The translations under genes were made by a program, and so were the position numbers. The notes below the pieces were generated by a model. That model was not told the DNA's origin. It saw only the letters and a list, made by a program, of their open reading frames with translations, and did no database searches. This document shows positions 12,294 through 21,206 of a stretch of DNA of 26,849 nt, one piece after another. Each line of letters opens with the position of its first letter. Within the stretch, counting starts at the first letter, position 1. Origin of the DNA: Pseudopyrenochaeta lycopersici (taxonomy: Eukaryota > Ascomycota > Dothideomycetes > Pleosporales > Pseudopyrenochaetaceae); NCBI GenBank assembly GCA_003313425.1, contig NHZP01000147.1, positions 1 through 26,849 on the forward strand. Reading direction: 5' to 3'.

Positions 12294-13503
12294 CAGGCTT
12301 GTAGGTAACTTATATAACATAATTAGAAGGGCAGTTCCAGTTATATAATAACCGCTCGAGGGCAGTTATATTATGTTATATAGTTATCTAAAATGCCAAG
12401 ACTGGATTAGTAAGCCTTCGAAAAAGTGAGATGAGTGCATAAAGCTCAAAATACGTACTAAAAGTTATATAATCTTCTTTATTAGGAAGTGTAGAGAGAC
12501 TTAGGAGGACTTCTAGCACCAACACGGCCACGCTAGCTTCATCTCTCATTGCATTACTCTCCACCAGCACCTCCCTAGCCAAATCACCTGCCATTGTCCC
12601 TCCGTCCCTAGCTGTTAATCTAATCCAGCTCTTCAAACACTCACTCTGTTCAACAACCTCAGCGCCAAGTTGGTGTCGCTCCCATATTATTGTATGCCTG
12701 GCTCCGGAGAATACGCGTTTGCTTTCGGCACGCTGTTGCTGGATGTTAAAGCTAACAGCGAGGCGATTCGACTCCTCTTCTACCTTTGGTTCTTTATTCG
12801 ATATAATATGCAGGCCATGAGTTGTCCGGAGATGCAGGCGGAAGGCAGTTGCACTACTAAGTCCCTTTCTACACCGGTTGCAGTAAAAGATCTCTTGGTT
12901 CGAGTTACCACGCTGTGGTTTGCCTTCTGGAGGCTCATCTAATACAATCTAAAGTTTATCTACCTCCCGTGCTCTCCAGCGCCATTTTGTGGTATACCGA
13001 CTTGGTGGTGCGTGTCCTTGCGGGCAAGCGTTAAGTCGTCAAAGTCGCGCGAATCAAGCTCGGAGATTGTTGAGACTTCGTCGCTGGCTTCTTCTTGGGC
13101 TCGTTGAGAAGTCCTAGTTGTTCTTTGGGTGCTACCTATAGTGTATTTGAAAATACAGGGAGGGGCCAAAAAGATGTGGATGGCAGAGTGCAGATGTTAC
13201 CTTTTTGGCAGGCCTCAGGGGTGGTACGGGACATAGAGTCCCCAGGCGACGTGCGCACAGACGGAATTTGTTTAAAATTAGCCCCTTTTGCAGGTTATAA
13301 TGGGCTCGAGCGTCCTTGACTAACCTGGCAACTTTGATACCTCACATCTCCATGCAGCGGCCAGCAACACCAAAAGTTACTGTAGAGTTATATAACTGTA
13401 TAACTTAGGTAACACAACTGCCTGAGGCAGTTACAGTTATGTATTATGTAGTTATCTAACAATATAACTACATAATATAACATAATTATTACCTACATCC
13501 CTG
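12294..13503. mobile_element. Non-autonomous hAT-type DNA element inserted in the PKS KR domain
   Basis: The 1210-bp element starts CAGGCTTGTAGGTAA and ends with the reverse complement of CAGGGATGTAGGTAA, so the terminal inverted repeats match except for small differences. It is flanked by an exact 8-bp direct repeat, ATCGCAAT, the target-site size typical of hAT elements. Subterminal regions are AT-rich with palindromic blocks (ttatataac, ataacataat) at 12310-12385 and 13390-13495. It interrupts KR between the QSNYAAG region and the segment ATAIDLGIVGG. The interior has no recognisable hAT transposase dimerisation domain. It carries a minus-strand zinc-finger frame instead. It is probably mobilised in trans by a related element elsewhere. 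Confidence 0.85.
12388..12948 (-). pseudogene. Zinc-finger reading frame inside the hAT element, unknown function
   Basis: On the minus strand the frame is open for 186 codons and ends at TAG 12388-12390. Near its start it has a C2H2-like finger: CNRC, 12 residues, then HLRTTH. A helical, Leu-rich C-terminal half follows. The frame is closed upstream by TAG at 12949-12951. Coding-like sequence continues beyond that stop in the same frame (RYTTKWRWRAREVDKL), and in another frame to about 13169, which suggests a longer decayed gene. hAT transposases carry BED-type fingers with similar spacing, but I see no transposase catalytic or dimerisation motifs. It could be a transposase N-terminal relic or an unrelated accessory protein of the element. 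Confidence 0.5.
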
Positions 13504-13511
13504 ATCGCAAT
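13504..13511 (+). repeat. Right copy of 8-bp target-site duplication
   Basis: ATCGCAAT lies directly after the CCCTG terminus of the element. The KR frame resumes at 13512 (aac cta ggc), in the same frame as the left half. Confidence 0.85.
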
Positions 13512-14221
13512 AACCTAGGCTTGCCGGCCACGGCAATTGATCTAGGTATTGTCGGCGGCGTGGGATATGTGGTAGAGAAGGAGAGCGGAAAAAAGATCAA
13601 AGTGCAAGAGTTCAAACACATTAACGAAGCAGAGATGCTAGCACTTATCGAATTGGGAACCCGACAGCCAATGACCGGCCATTTAGTTACGGGACTGGAC
13701 TCTTATCTCGACATCGCAACGATGGAGAAGGAAGGCAATATGCCGTTCTTCGCAAAGGATCCAGTACTAAGTCATCTCGAGTACCTTCGCCCGCATCTCA
13801 AGACCGAAACTACAGTGCAGTCTACAAACGACGGGGCAACGCCAGCTTCCCTCTCGCTGGCCGCTCAACTCGCCTCCGCGCCGTCCACCGAGCAGGCGAA
13901 ATATTATATCCAGACTGCCCTCATCAATAAGCTTTCTCGTAGCTTAATGACGGATCCGTCTGAGCTGGATGCTATTCGCTCGATGAGCGCGTATGGAACC
14001 GACTCTCTGGTTGCCGTCGAGATGAAGAACTGGATCTAGCGCGAGACCAAGGTGACAGTCAGTGTATTTGACATCTTGCAGGCGACGTGTATTGCAAGTT
14101 TAGTTGAGAGAATTGCTGAACGGGTTGGTGGCGAGAGCGAGTGAGAGCGAGAGCGAGGCCAGTAAAAGGAAAGTCAAAAATTGCAGAGGATGAAAAGGGA
14201 TATGAGATTGCAACAACGAAG

Positions 14222-14690
14222 TGAGAACCATGTGCCCAGGTATGGTCAGAGCTGTCCTCAACTATTCAACTATCGCGGATATCAATACTGGCTTTTTTGT
14301 TGGTATATCCCCTGCCGCTGCCTCTTCTGGCGGAAGCGCTTTGGTTGAGGGTGTTACAAGCTCTTTATTCGGTTGGTCCTCCCTCTTTCGCTTAAAATTC
14401 CGACACTGGGTTTCGGCATCGGGGCCCCTGGCTTCGCAAGGAAAGGATCCACTACCGCTTTTGTGTTGCCAACCAGTGTTTTTTGTAGATTCTGTCGACT
14501 CTTCTCTGCTGCGATTTCCGACTTCAGCTTCTTCGACTTCGGAGCAGTCTTGACAACCTCCTCGGTGTTCTTCTCGGCGAAAAGTGGCTTCCAGGATACA
14601 TCCTCTAGCGTTAGATCGATGGTATTGCTCGGGCCAAACTCGATCAGACCCGAACGCATTCGATCCGCCTCTGTCTCATCAATAGGGCAG
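14222..14690 (-). pseudogene. Lysine-rich decayed reading frame, unknown
   Basis: A minus-strand frame (14354-14659, 101 codons) is rich in Lys and Glu, with KSKKLKSEIAAEKSRQ in the middle. Near 14430 the protein-like character passes to another frame, which continues with QCRNFKRKREDQ and PTKKPVLIS and stops near 14270. The pattern fits a frameshifted low-complexity basic protein fragment between the PKS end and the second hAT relic. I do not recognise it; it may be captured sequence or noise. Confidence 0.25.
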
Positions 14691-14954
14691 TTCGGGAGGT
14701 TAGAAAATTATGGAAAGATCACTTCAAGCCAGCTATAGAGCAGCGCTTTACTCAAGATACGCTAGAAACGCCATACGAGCGATGGAAGCGCGAGAGGTAT
14801 TTAACTATAGGTGTTGGTAGTACAATTGTCAGATTTGATGCTCAATGGCGTGTTCATGTAGAATAGGATTGATGATGTGTTGATTGAATGTGCTCTCTCT
14901 CTTCTGGAGGGACTGAGCTTGATTTTAACTCGCCGCTCCTCACGTGTGATTTTC

Positions 14955-14977
14955 CTCTAGCGTCGCACTAGCGTCGC
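14955..14977 (+). repeat. Short tandem duplication (tagcgtcgcac x2)
   Basis: Two adjacent copies of the 11-mer 'tagcgtcgcac' lie inside the hAT relic. It is probably a slippage duplication; no function is inferred. Confidence 0.6.
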
Positions 14978-15115
14978 ACCTCATTGTGCGCGCATCTGAT
15001 CCAACCACCACTAGATATGTGCCTCATATCTGACAACAATAGGTGATGACTTTGGGCAATTTATCATAGTATGTTTGCTGAATGTTCTTCATAGTTAAGC
15101 TAATTAATTCTACAG

Positions 15116-15430
15116 GCTAATCCTTATTCTATTGGTGAACAGTCTCCTCTTGAATATTGGCTTGAGCCAACGCAGCAGAAGACGCATCCTAAACTCAGTT
15201 TAATGGCCATCACAATATTCTCTATACCCTCGACGTCCGCAGAGGTGGAGCTTGTATTTAGTAGTTCTCGGCGTACGGTCTCATGGGATCGAACGAGGCT
15301 TTCAATCAAGACGCTAGAGATGCTGGAGTGCTTGAAGCATTGGGTCATGACTGGGCTTTCTTATGAGACTTTTCTGACAGATGAAGCGGTTCAGAGGGCT
15401 ATAGATTCTACGGAACAGGAGTTTGCGTGA
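15116..15430 (+). pseudogene. hAT transposase C-terminal dimerisation domain (hATC)
   Basis: After a TCTACAG acceptor-like site the frame reads through the hATC signature: LEYWL, then LSLMAITIFSIPSTSAEVE, LVFSSSRRTVSWDRTRLS and LEMLECLKHW, ending at TGA 15428. This matches the conserved C-terminal domain of fungal hAT transposases (the 'IPxTSA..ER.FS..RR..S..R..L' pattern), with Val-Glu-Leu-Val in place of the usual Glu-Arg. The N-terminal BED finger and most of the catalytic core are not present, so this copy cannot encode an active transposase. Confidence 0.85.
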
Positions 15431-15975
15431 TATTTCGTGAGTTGAGCTCTGTGTTGCATAAGGTCGAGAGACAGTAGCCCTGCTGGAGCCCCACATCGTG
15501 AAATTTTATTGTTAGAACCTTCCAACGCCTGCGGAGGGTTAGTTGATTTCTAGCTGTGTTCAGGGAAGGCCATAAATACTAGTGGGCCATAGTATCCACC
15601 AAACTGCCCTTGGAGTGCAGCAATCTGCGGAGTTTCCTCGAGGATATCCAAATGGATATCCAAACAAGGGAGTTTGATTTGGCTGGATATATATGGATAT
15701 CTATTTTAGCTAACATGATGTCCAATTTGGCTATCCAAATTTAGAACTCTGATGGACAGTGACTTTCATCTGCTTGAATTAAATTCGTTTTACTATTTTG
15801 CCTGGAATTCTGCATATTCGTTCCCTCACGCGTTCTCAAGTGCAGTTACAGTACATCTATATGCATGGTGTCGTGGCAAATCGGAAGCTGGAGCCTTCCG
15901 TATAGGAGACCAATTGTCTGTCGATACTGATCCATCCCAACCGTACCGTGCCAACTTGGCCTTGTTCTTCATAGG

Positions 15976-16572
15976 TCATGTAGCCGTAGTCCTCTTGTCA
16001 GCAGCGGCCGAAACTCTTTCTGTCTCCTGAAAAGTCCCAAATCCGGCCTTGCGTTTGTGCTGATCGAGTAATTGTGCTATGGCGTCCAATAACTCCATCT
16101 TTTCGTTCTCCAGGACAATAATCCTTTCCTTGACTTGAGAGAGCTCTTGTTCTGCTTTAGAGAGCCTTTCGCTCATCTCAGACACGAAGTCCGCGGGGAG
16201 GATTCTGTAATTGGGGTCCTCCAGGCGATTCAGCGACCTGGCAGGTAAAGCAGGGAGCAGGAGGACTTACTGTGCGCCTGGGGACTTTGCTTCCTACCCT
16301 TCGACGCTCGTCCTCCGAGTCATCCTCGATTGGAGAGTTTGCACGTTTCATACCCCTAGGATGCCTAAACATGCGGCCGTACGACGGGGAGGTGGAGGCA
16401 TTGCTCTTTGGTTTGGCCGGCTTTGCGATTGCCTATATCCAAAACATGTGAGGCTGCAGCTAACTGGAGTAATGGTGGCCACGTACCCGCCATGCTGCCA
16501 TGGTACCTTCTGAATCACTTTCTTGGACTGTAGATGTGTCCTGGTAGGGTCAGCGTGCTCTGTATTGTCCAT
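15976..16572 (-). CDS. Small coiled-coil protein, spliced, hypothetical
   Basis: A three-exon minus-strand model is consistent in phase. Exon 1 is 16572-16507 (22 codons). The first intron, 16433-16506, has donor GTACCA and acceptor ATATAG. Exon 2 is 16432-16271 (54 codons). The second intron, 16219-16270, has donor GTAAGT and a non-standard GAG acceptor. Exon 3 is 16218-15976, with TGA. The product would be about 156 residues: a basic, Ser/Pro-rich N-terminal part, an acidic patch (EDDSEDERRR), then a leucine-heptad coiled coil (LSKAEQELSQVKERIIVLEN) and a basic tail. It looks like a small nuclear or scaffold-type protein. No family is recognised. The second junction is the weak point; the standard CAG at 16237 would be one base out of phase. 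Confidence 0.4.
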
Positions 16573-16609
16573 GAACACGTACACTCGCGTTGTCAGTGTC
16601 GTCCACAAC

Positions 16610-17425
16610 CGTCGATACGCCGCTCTTTGGAGGTTGCGAAGCGTGCATCCTTGAGTAGTTCAAAAAAGTTGCTGAGGGGAAATGAGGATGCTGAGAGGTA
16701 CGGGACCCCTTTTATAGCTTCTCTGCCACCCTGCCACCAAACCCAGTCCATGATAGGCTTCGGCGGCTTGGACGCTACGCAGTCCTGGCTCTTAGCGCCT
16801 CAGCGTTCGGGCATGCCTTCTCATGTCATTGAGACTGGGTCAGGCTAATGATCACGGTGTGACATGCCTGTCTCAGGCCGTGAATAGGCGCGGCAGAAGG
16901 CCTGGGCATGCCTTGCCAGGGTTGTGGGCACAGAGTCAGGGATGGTGGTGTCGGCCTTGCACATAGCAATTCTGGGTTCTCCCTGCTTCTTTGGTTACTC
17001 ATCAGTGGCGTCCCCACGGCATCAGTCGTCAGACATCGCCATGTCGGGTGGCGGAGCATCAAGCCACCCGTTGCCGCTGTTGAATGGACCGATACCTCGC
17101 GGGATATCACTCACACTAGAGTGGTGAGAGCGACCTTGAATACCTATTGCCATTCAAGCCAAAATAATGTCTTTGAGAAACAGGCCTGTAGAGCGTCCAC
17201 GTCTTCCAGATCTTCGTCAAACTCAAAGAGCAGATGCCCGCCAGGCGTATCGAATACAACAAGGATACCACACACATGGCCATACCCACCATAGCTCGGT
17301 CTCACATATCAATCCACACCGCTAGGGCATCTTGATCATGGCAGTGCATCGATGCCACTGCTTCATGCATGCGGTGTCCCAAAGGCCCATGAAGTGGGAT
17401 GCTGGCGCACGGCGGCCTGTGCTGG
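16610..17425. other. Intergenic stretch without a supported gene
   Basis: Open frames on both strands here have shuffled, Pro/Ser/Cys-rich composition without motifs or splice support. I see nothing I can name. The right part is upstream sequence of the membrane-protein gene. Confidence 0.5.
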
Positions 17426-17428
17426 CAG

Positions 17429-17436
17429 ATATATAG
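17429..17436 (+). promoter_or_regulatory. TATA-like element upstream of the membrane-protein gene
   Basis: ATATATAG lies about 50 bases upstream of ATG 17484. The start codon has a favourable context (CACCATGG). The position fits a core promoter with a short leader. Confidence 0.45.
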
Positions 17437-17483
17437 AATGACAGATTTCTCTTCAAGGTGCCTTACTTACCTACTATCTCACC

Positions 17484-18387
17484 ATGGGATACCTGCTTCT
17501 TGTCGGCTTCCTCGCTTGTTCTCTGTGCGGACTGCTCTTGAGTATATTTCTCGGCTGGCTTGATGTTAGAGCGCCCAACTCGGACCATACTCCGCGAACA
17601 GAGAGCTACCTGGAGCGGCCGTTGGCCTTCATCTTTGGAGTTGTACAAATAGTGGCATTTGGTGCTGCTATTGTCTCTGCAGCGATGGCACTCCTGACGG
17701 AACAGAAGGTTCGTTGCTTGGATGCAGTGCATTTCAGTACGCTCCAGCTTTACTCTGGAATCAATGTAAGATCCTTTTCCTCAAAACGTAAGCATATTTG
17801 CCAACAGTACATACAGCTTGCCCGCATCATACGTCGCGTGAACTTTCAACCTCCCTCCTGGGCTACTCCCCTCATATACTGTATCTCCATGTCATTTGCT
17901 CTGTTTGACTTTGCAGCATGGATGAAGTAAGTAGCCATCTCAACTTGTTGCTGCAAGTTCGCTCATGTGGATCAGGAATGATGAAATGCTTCCAAACTAC
18001 ACGTTTCATCTGCATCTTGCCATTCCGCCATTACTTTCTGCGGTGGTATCGTGCTCGCGGTTACACCTGCATAAGAGCTCAGGAGGTCGCAATCCATCTC
18101 TCATACGTTTCCTGATCGGAGTCATCTCTTCAAGCACGCTCGTGGTACTATGTCAGCTGAGTGGAGCGCTTGTCCTATTGGTTATGGACAGGAGAGCGAC
18201 AATCACACACCGCTACGGCATACTCCTTGTAAGTTGCAATCCTGCGATCTTGGTGTATCTAATATGGACAGGCTTGTACATCTGCTCAACACCTCGGTTC
18301 GTTTATCTGTTGTTTTGGGAGCATCAAGCGAGGCTTCCGGAGGATTCGGGAATGGTTGTGTACGCCTCACCCGTACAGGGAGAATAG
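17484..18387 (+). CDS. Multi-pass membrane protein, about 270 residues, unknown function
   Basis: The start lies in a strong context (caccATGG). Exon 1 is 17484-17765. An intron from 17766 (GTAAGA) ends at CAG 17807 or 17816, both in phase. The next exon runs to 17926; a 49-bp intron follows (GTAAGT to ATCAG, 17927-17975). The last exon, 17976-18387, ends at TAG. The protein has a hydrophobic N-terminal segment (LLLVGFLACSLCGLLLSIFLG) and further likely membrane helices around FGVVQIVAFGAAIVSAAMAL, LIYCISMSFALFDFAA, the LHLAIPPLLSAVVS region, FLIGVISSSTLVVLCQLSG, and a last one near VSCNPAILVYLIW. That makes five to six segments. A further GTAAGT at 18230 could define an alternative intron to CAG 18272 that changes the C-terminus. 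No family is recognised; integral membrane location is the only inference. Confidence 0.6.
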
Positions 18388-18449
18388 GGGCGAGGCATCT
18401 GGACGGAGCAGCCTGTCTGGCTTCATATAAGGGTTGTCCGGGGCTATTC

Positions 18450-19106
18450 CTACTCGTGCAAGCGATTGATAGCAGTTCGCAAAACCATTTCTCTCTGGAC
18501 CATCAAGCAAGGGTTTGAAGTAGTAAAAGCGAGGTTCGGCCATGCGGACGAGCCATTGAATAATGGCTGACCAATGACGACTCGGTTGGATGAAGCACAG
18601 CATATGTAACGTCCGTCTCGAGACTGCAGGGACAGATAAGTTACATCGTCTTGCAATCTTCTCAACTCAATGTATTTCACCCATTCGTTGTTCATCATAG
18701 TCATATCCTTCACTATTTCAAGGTACTTTGCGTGTGAGTCGACCTTCAGCTTGACAAATAGCGTAGGTCCTCGCAGCTTCCTCTGTGGAGCGTCGTAATC
18801 AACACCTCGGGCTCAGCCCCGCCCCTTTGGATTTTCTGTGTTCTCCTTTTGCAGACAGTCGGAGAATACCGCTCCTCTAATCGGCATTCTTGGTGCAGAT
18901 CCCAGAGTATTCGCCAATGGGATGTCGGTACCACTCTGAGCTGGATGGGGGCGGTGCAGCGTCGTATGGGCATAATGCTCCATCAACGAAGTGGGTACGT
19001 CCCTCATGGCCTTACTCACGGTATACAGTTGCGGAAGCTCATGACGTCGCTCCTCAAGGAATTCTGCATAACTGGAGCTTGTAAACATTTGTCGTAGATC
19101 AGTCAT
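18450..19106 (-). CDS. Possible spliced hypothetical protein
   Basis: Two protein-like blocks lie on the minus strand. The upstream block starts at ATG 19106 (MTDLRQMF...AEFLEERRHELPQLYT) and meets a GTGAGT donor at 19019. The downstream block, 18812-18450, is open for 120 codons (KLRGPTLFVKLKVD, WVKYIELRRLQDD, then GRYICCASSN) and ends in TAG. The middle, including a run near 18920 with RHPIGEYSG, could not be joined in phase with certainty. No conserved domain is recognised. The opposite strand has no better candidate. Confidence 0.3.
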
Positions 19107-20582
19107 CTTCTGACTCGAAGCTTGCTCATCATAGGTTTAACACTACCCTGCTCACTGAATTCAACTAGTAGTGACTTGGAGGTAATGAAACGTGACCGAC
19201 GGTCTGCATGGGTCTGCATGAGTTTGCCTGGGTCAGCCATATTGTCTCTGTGATAGCGCCCGCCGCCGGCATCCCCGAGGCACTTATTGAGCGGCACAGC
19301 CGATCAACCTAGTGCAAAGAATCCGCTTTACTGCAAAGTTTGTTGAAGCATGCCTGGAAACCATGGATCTTCGCTCCTTATCTGCTTTTGTATATATCTC
19401 CGTTCAGAGCCGCCATGCGGATTAAGGTGGCAGGCACCATCCAGAGACGCCGTACTCAGCTAGGCACTGGCCGACGCAGCGCAGAGTCTGACTGTCTCAA
19501 GAGCCCTCCACGTGCCCACACCATAAAACAGTCGGTGTTTTGGTGTTCCTCTACATGGGATTTGCGTAGCCTGCTGTGCCGCTGCGTCTTCTGTACAAGA
19601 CTCGTTAGCTGCAGCACATCCCCAACTTAGGCATCCGCATCGTTGCTGTACGAGGCAGACTCGAGGCCCCTGTGAGACTACTAACCAACTGGAAGTTGGC
19701 AAATTTGCGGCAAAGGATGTGCCCACAACAGAGGTTTCGCAACCTAGCGAGATACCCTTGGCCCCTCTAACTGACGAGCACACTACCACCTCCACTATGC
19801 AGGATTACTGTCAGAAACATGGCTATAGAGTATGACTGGCGTGCCATGGATGGTTGGTCACGTCACTTCCATTATGTGGGAGGGTAGCATGCATTGGTCA
19901 ACTGGCAGAGACGCCGTTTCAGCGTCCTGAACGGGATATCGGGCGGCATTGCCTTGCAACAAGCTCTACTAGAAACCCGCCGGGAGGCGCAGCAGACTAC
20001 CTTGCATCGATGGTACGATGGATTCTATACTTTCATGCTGCCTGCTGCTCAAAGGTGGCTATGGCTGTGGGCGGTCTCCGTCATGGCGCGGATGGAGACA
20101 TCCGAAGCTTCAACTCAGTCTTTATAAACACTCCTGCTCTTCTCGTTGGCAAATCCGTATCCTCCCCATCTCTTCCTATATTGTCGCCCTTTGTGGGAAC
20201 AACTTCTATCCACATGGCAAGAGTCCTGTATATCCCCTCCTCATCGGACTCGAACTCAGACTCTGACCCTGAGTTGAGGGTCCCTCCCATCACAGAGTTG
20301 GCGCCTCGGACGTTCAAAAGAAGGCGGCTAGGCATGAACTTGTCAGATGTAAAGCCCGATAGGGTGTTAGATGTCACGTGTCGATCTCCAAGTTGCGAGG
20401 TCCTAGATGGTAGCACAAACTCTCGGGTGTAACCACTTGGCAGGAGGGCACACAAAAGCAGAAAACGGAGAGAACACAGAATCAATCAATCACGTTCATC
20501 ATCAAAATTCATCAAAGATCAAGCCAAATAGTCCTTGAATCTGACAGAACTATTCTCCAATATAAGCCTATTGTAACTTACT
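19107..20582. other. Stretch without a firmly supported gene
   Basis: A short direct repeat (gggtctgcat twice) lies at about 19200-19219. At 20215-20432 (+) there is a protein-like frame starting MARVLYIPSSSDSNSDSDPE with a basic KRRR patch. It could be a first exon of the downstream RING gene, with an intron ending at GATTGCAG 20590. Antisense to it (20485-20081) is a frame with a signal-peptide-like start (LRFLLLCALLPSG). I cannot decide between them. Confidence 0.3.
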
Positions 20583-21206
20583 GTGATTGCAGAAGCCAGT
20601 TCCGTGCACCCATCTCCCTTGTCCTGCTCTGGATGTGACGAGATGCTCGAAGCGGATGGCAGATTATACTTTCTTCCTTTCTGCAGTTGTGTGGGTGTCC
20701 TCTGGCGAATTCAGCTGATATGGAAAAGCTCATGGGCTGACCTCTCAAGCTATATTGCGGTCGATGTGTCGTTCAGTCAGTGCTAGATGGACTCCTCCAT
20801 CTCAAGAGTGCACTTGGCCGTGCTGCCTTCGATCTTGTGTACGCTTCAGTGAACGATAGGACGAAACCCCCTAGGTCCTCGGTGAATCTGTTCAAGTGCA
20901 AGAGAGAAGACCACTCTCAATTCCCTGGCGCTGTAGAGTGCTACGGAACAGTGTGCACCATCTGCACCCTGGGAGACATGTCGGCCCATCGAGGTGTGTA
21001 CCTGCCTTGTGGTAAGCGACAGCAATATCCGCACGGTAGCTATGCTTACACTATTAGGTCATCCATTTTGCACGGCCCACATCACAGAATGGTTTGAGAA
21101 GACGAGGAAGAGAGTATGTCCGACGTGCAGATCAGATGTTCCCGAGGAGACCGCACACTTCAAGCGGGATGGCACATATGCGCTCGGTTGGCCACGCAGC
21201 TTTTAG
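20583..21206 (+). CDS. RING-type zinc-finger protein, probable E3 ubiquitin ligase
   Basis: The final two exons are secure. The first reads to 21011 through CTICTLGD and VYLPCG. A 46-bp intron follows (GTAAGC at 21012, TTAG ending 21057). The last exon, 21058-21206, continues HPFCTAHITEW and VCPTCRSDV to TAG. Joined in phase 1, the ligands follow C-x2-C, C-x-H, C-x2-H, C-x2-C, a RING-H2 (C3H2C3) arrangement. Upstream, after a GATTGCAG acceptor at about 20590, a CSGCDEMLEAD...FCSC block may be a second zinc-binding segment. The join between it and the exon around 20780-21011 (possibly ending at CAG 20780) is unresolved, and the true start may lie at 20215. RING proteins transfer ubiquitin from an E2 to substrates; no substrate is evident. 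Confidence 0.6.

Larger units (their letters stand above)
5043..14144 (+). pseudogene. Highly reducing type I polyketide synthase (KS-AT-DH-MT-ER-KR-ACP), disrupted
   Basis: An iterative HR-PKS would build a methyl-branched reduced polyketide chain. KS about 5067-6430: Cys in DTACSS (5651), His in HGTGT (6056) and His in NMGHL (6191). AT about 6779-7700: GHSSGE at 7052, YHSHH. DH about 7945-8900: His (8048) in HVVQGDVLFP and Asp (8649) in HPATLD. MT about 9390-10060: LEIGAGMGG at 9495. ER about 10690-11706. KR 11760-12293 and 13512-about 13800: GGLGGLGR, QSNYAAG. ACP about 13900-14144: Ser 14004 in TDSLVAVE. Introns 5235-5302 and 11707-11759 are in phase. Lesions: ATA at 5043 where a start is expected; a shift near 8395-8420; stops at 8559 (TAA), 9204 (TAG), 10878 (TAA), 11358 (TAA) and 14037 (TAG); a hAT insertion at 12294-13503. 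The frame finally ends at TGA 14142. Without introns and insertion it is about 2590 codons, normal for the family. The product is unknown. Confidence 0.93.
14693..15751 (+). mobile_element. Relic of a second hAT transposon, 3' part
   Basis: Two coding blocks survive. Block 14693-14866 reads VRKLWKDHF... and ERWKRERYLT and stops at TAG 14864. Block 15116-15430 holds the C-terminal dimerisation domain (hATC). The element's right end is AACTCTG at 15751, i.e. CAGAGTTC on the other strand, a hAT-like terminus. Just inside it are repeats of ggatatcc/ggatat (about 15650-15700). I could not find a matching left terminus or an 8-bp duplication of the flank (ATGGACAG), so the 5' side is truncated or lost. 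Confidence 0.7.

Noticed and set aside
12300..13497. Element boundaries at the TGTAGGTAA repeats with no target duplication
   Set aside because: Extending both ends to CAGG gives matching termini and a perfect 8-bp duplication directly outside them, which explains the site better.
8559..14039. A variant nuclear code in which TAA and TAG encode Gln, since internal PKS stops are TAA/TAG and the PKS ends in TGA
   Set aside because: The RING gene ends in TAG and the lipase frame in TAA at natural C-termini. The PKS also has a frameshift and a transposon insertion, and no fungal UAR-Gln code is established to my knowledge. Decay is simpler.
15640..15710. CRISPR-like or regulatory repeats (ggatatcc copies)
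   Set aside because: Copies are short, irregular and near a hAT terminus, so they are best read as subterminal repeats of the transposon.
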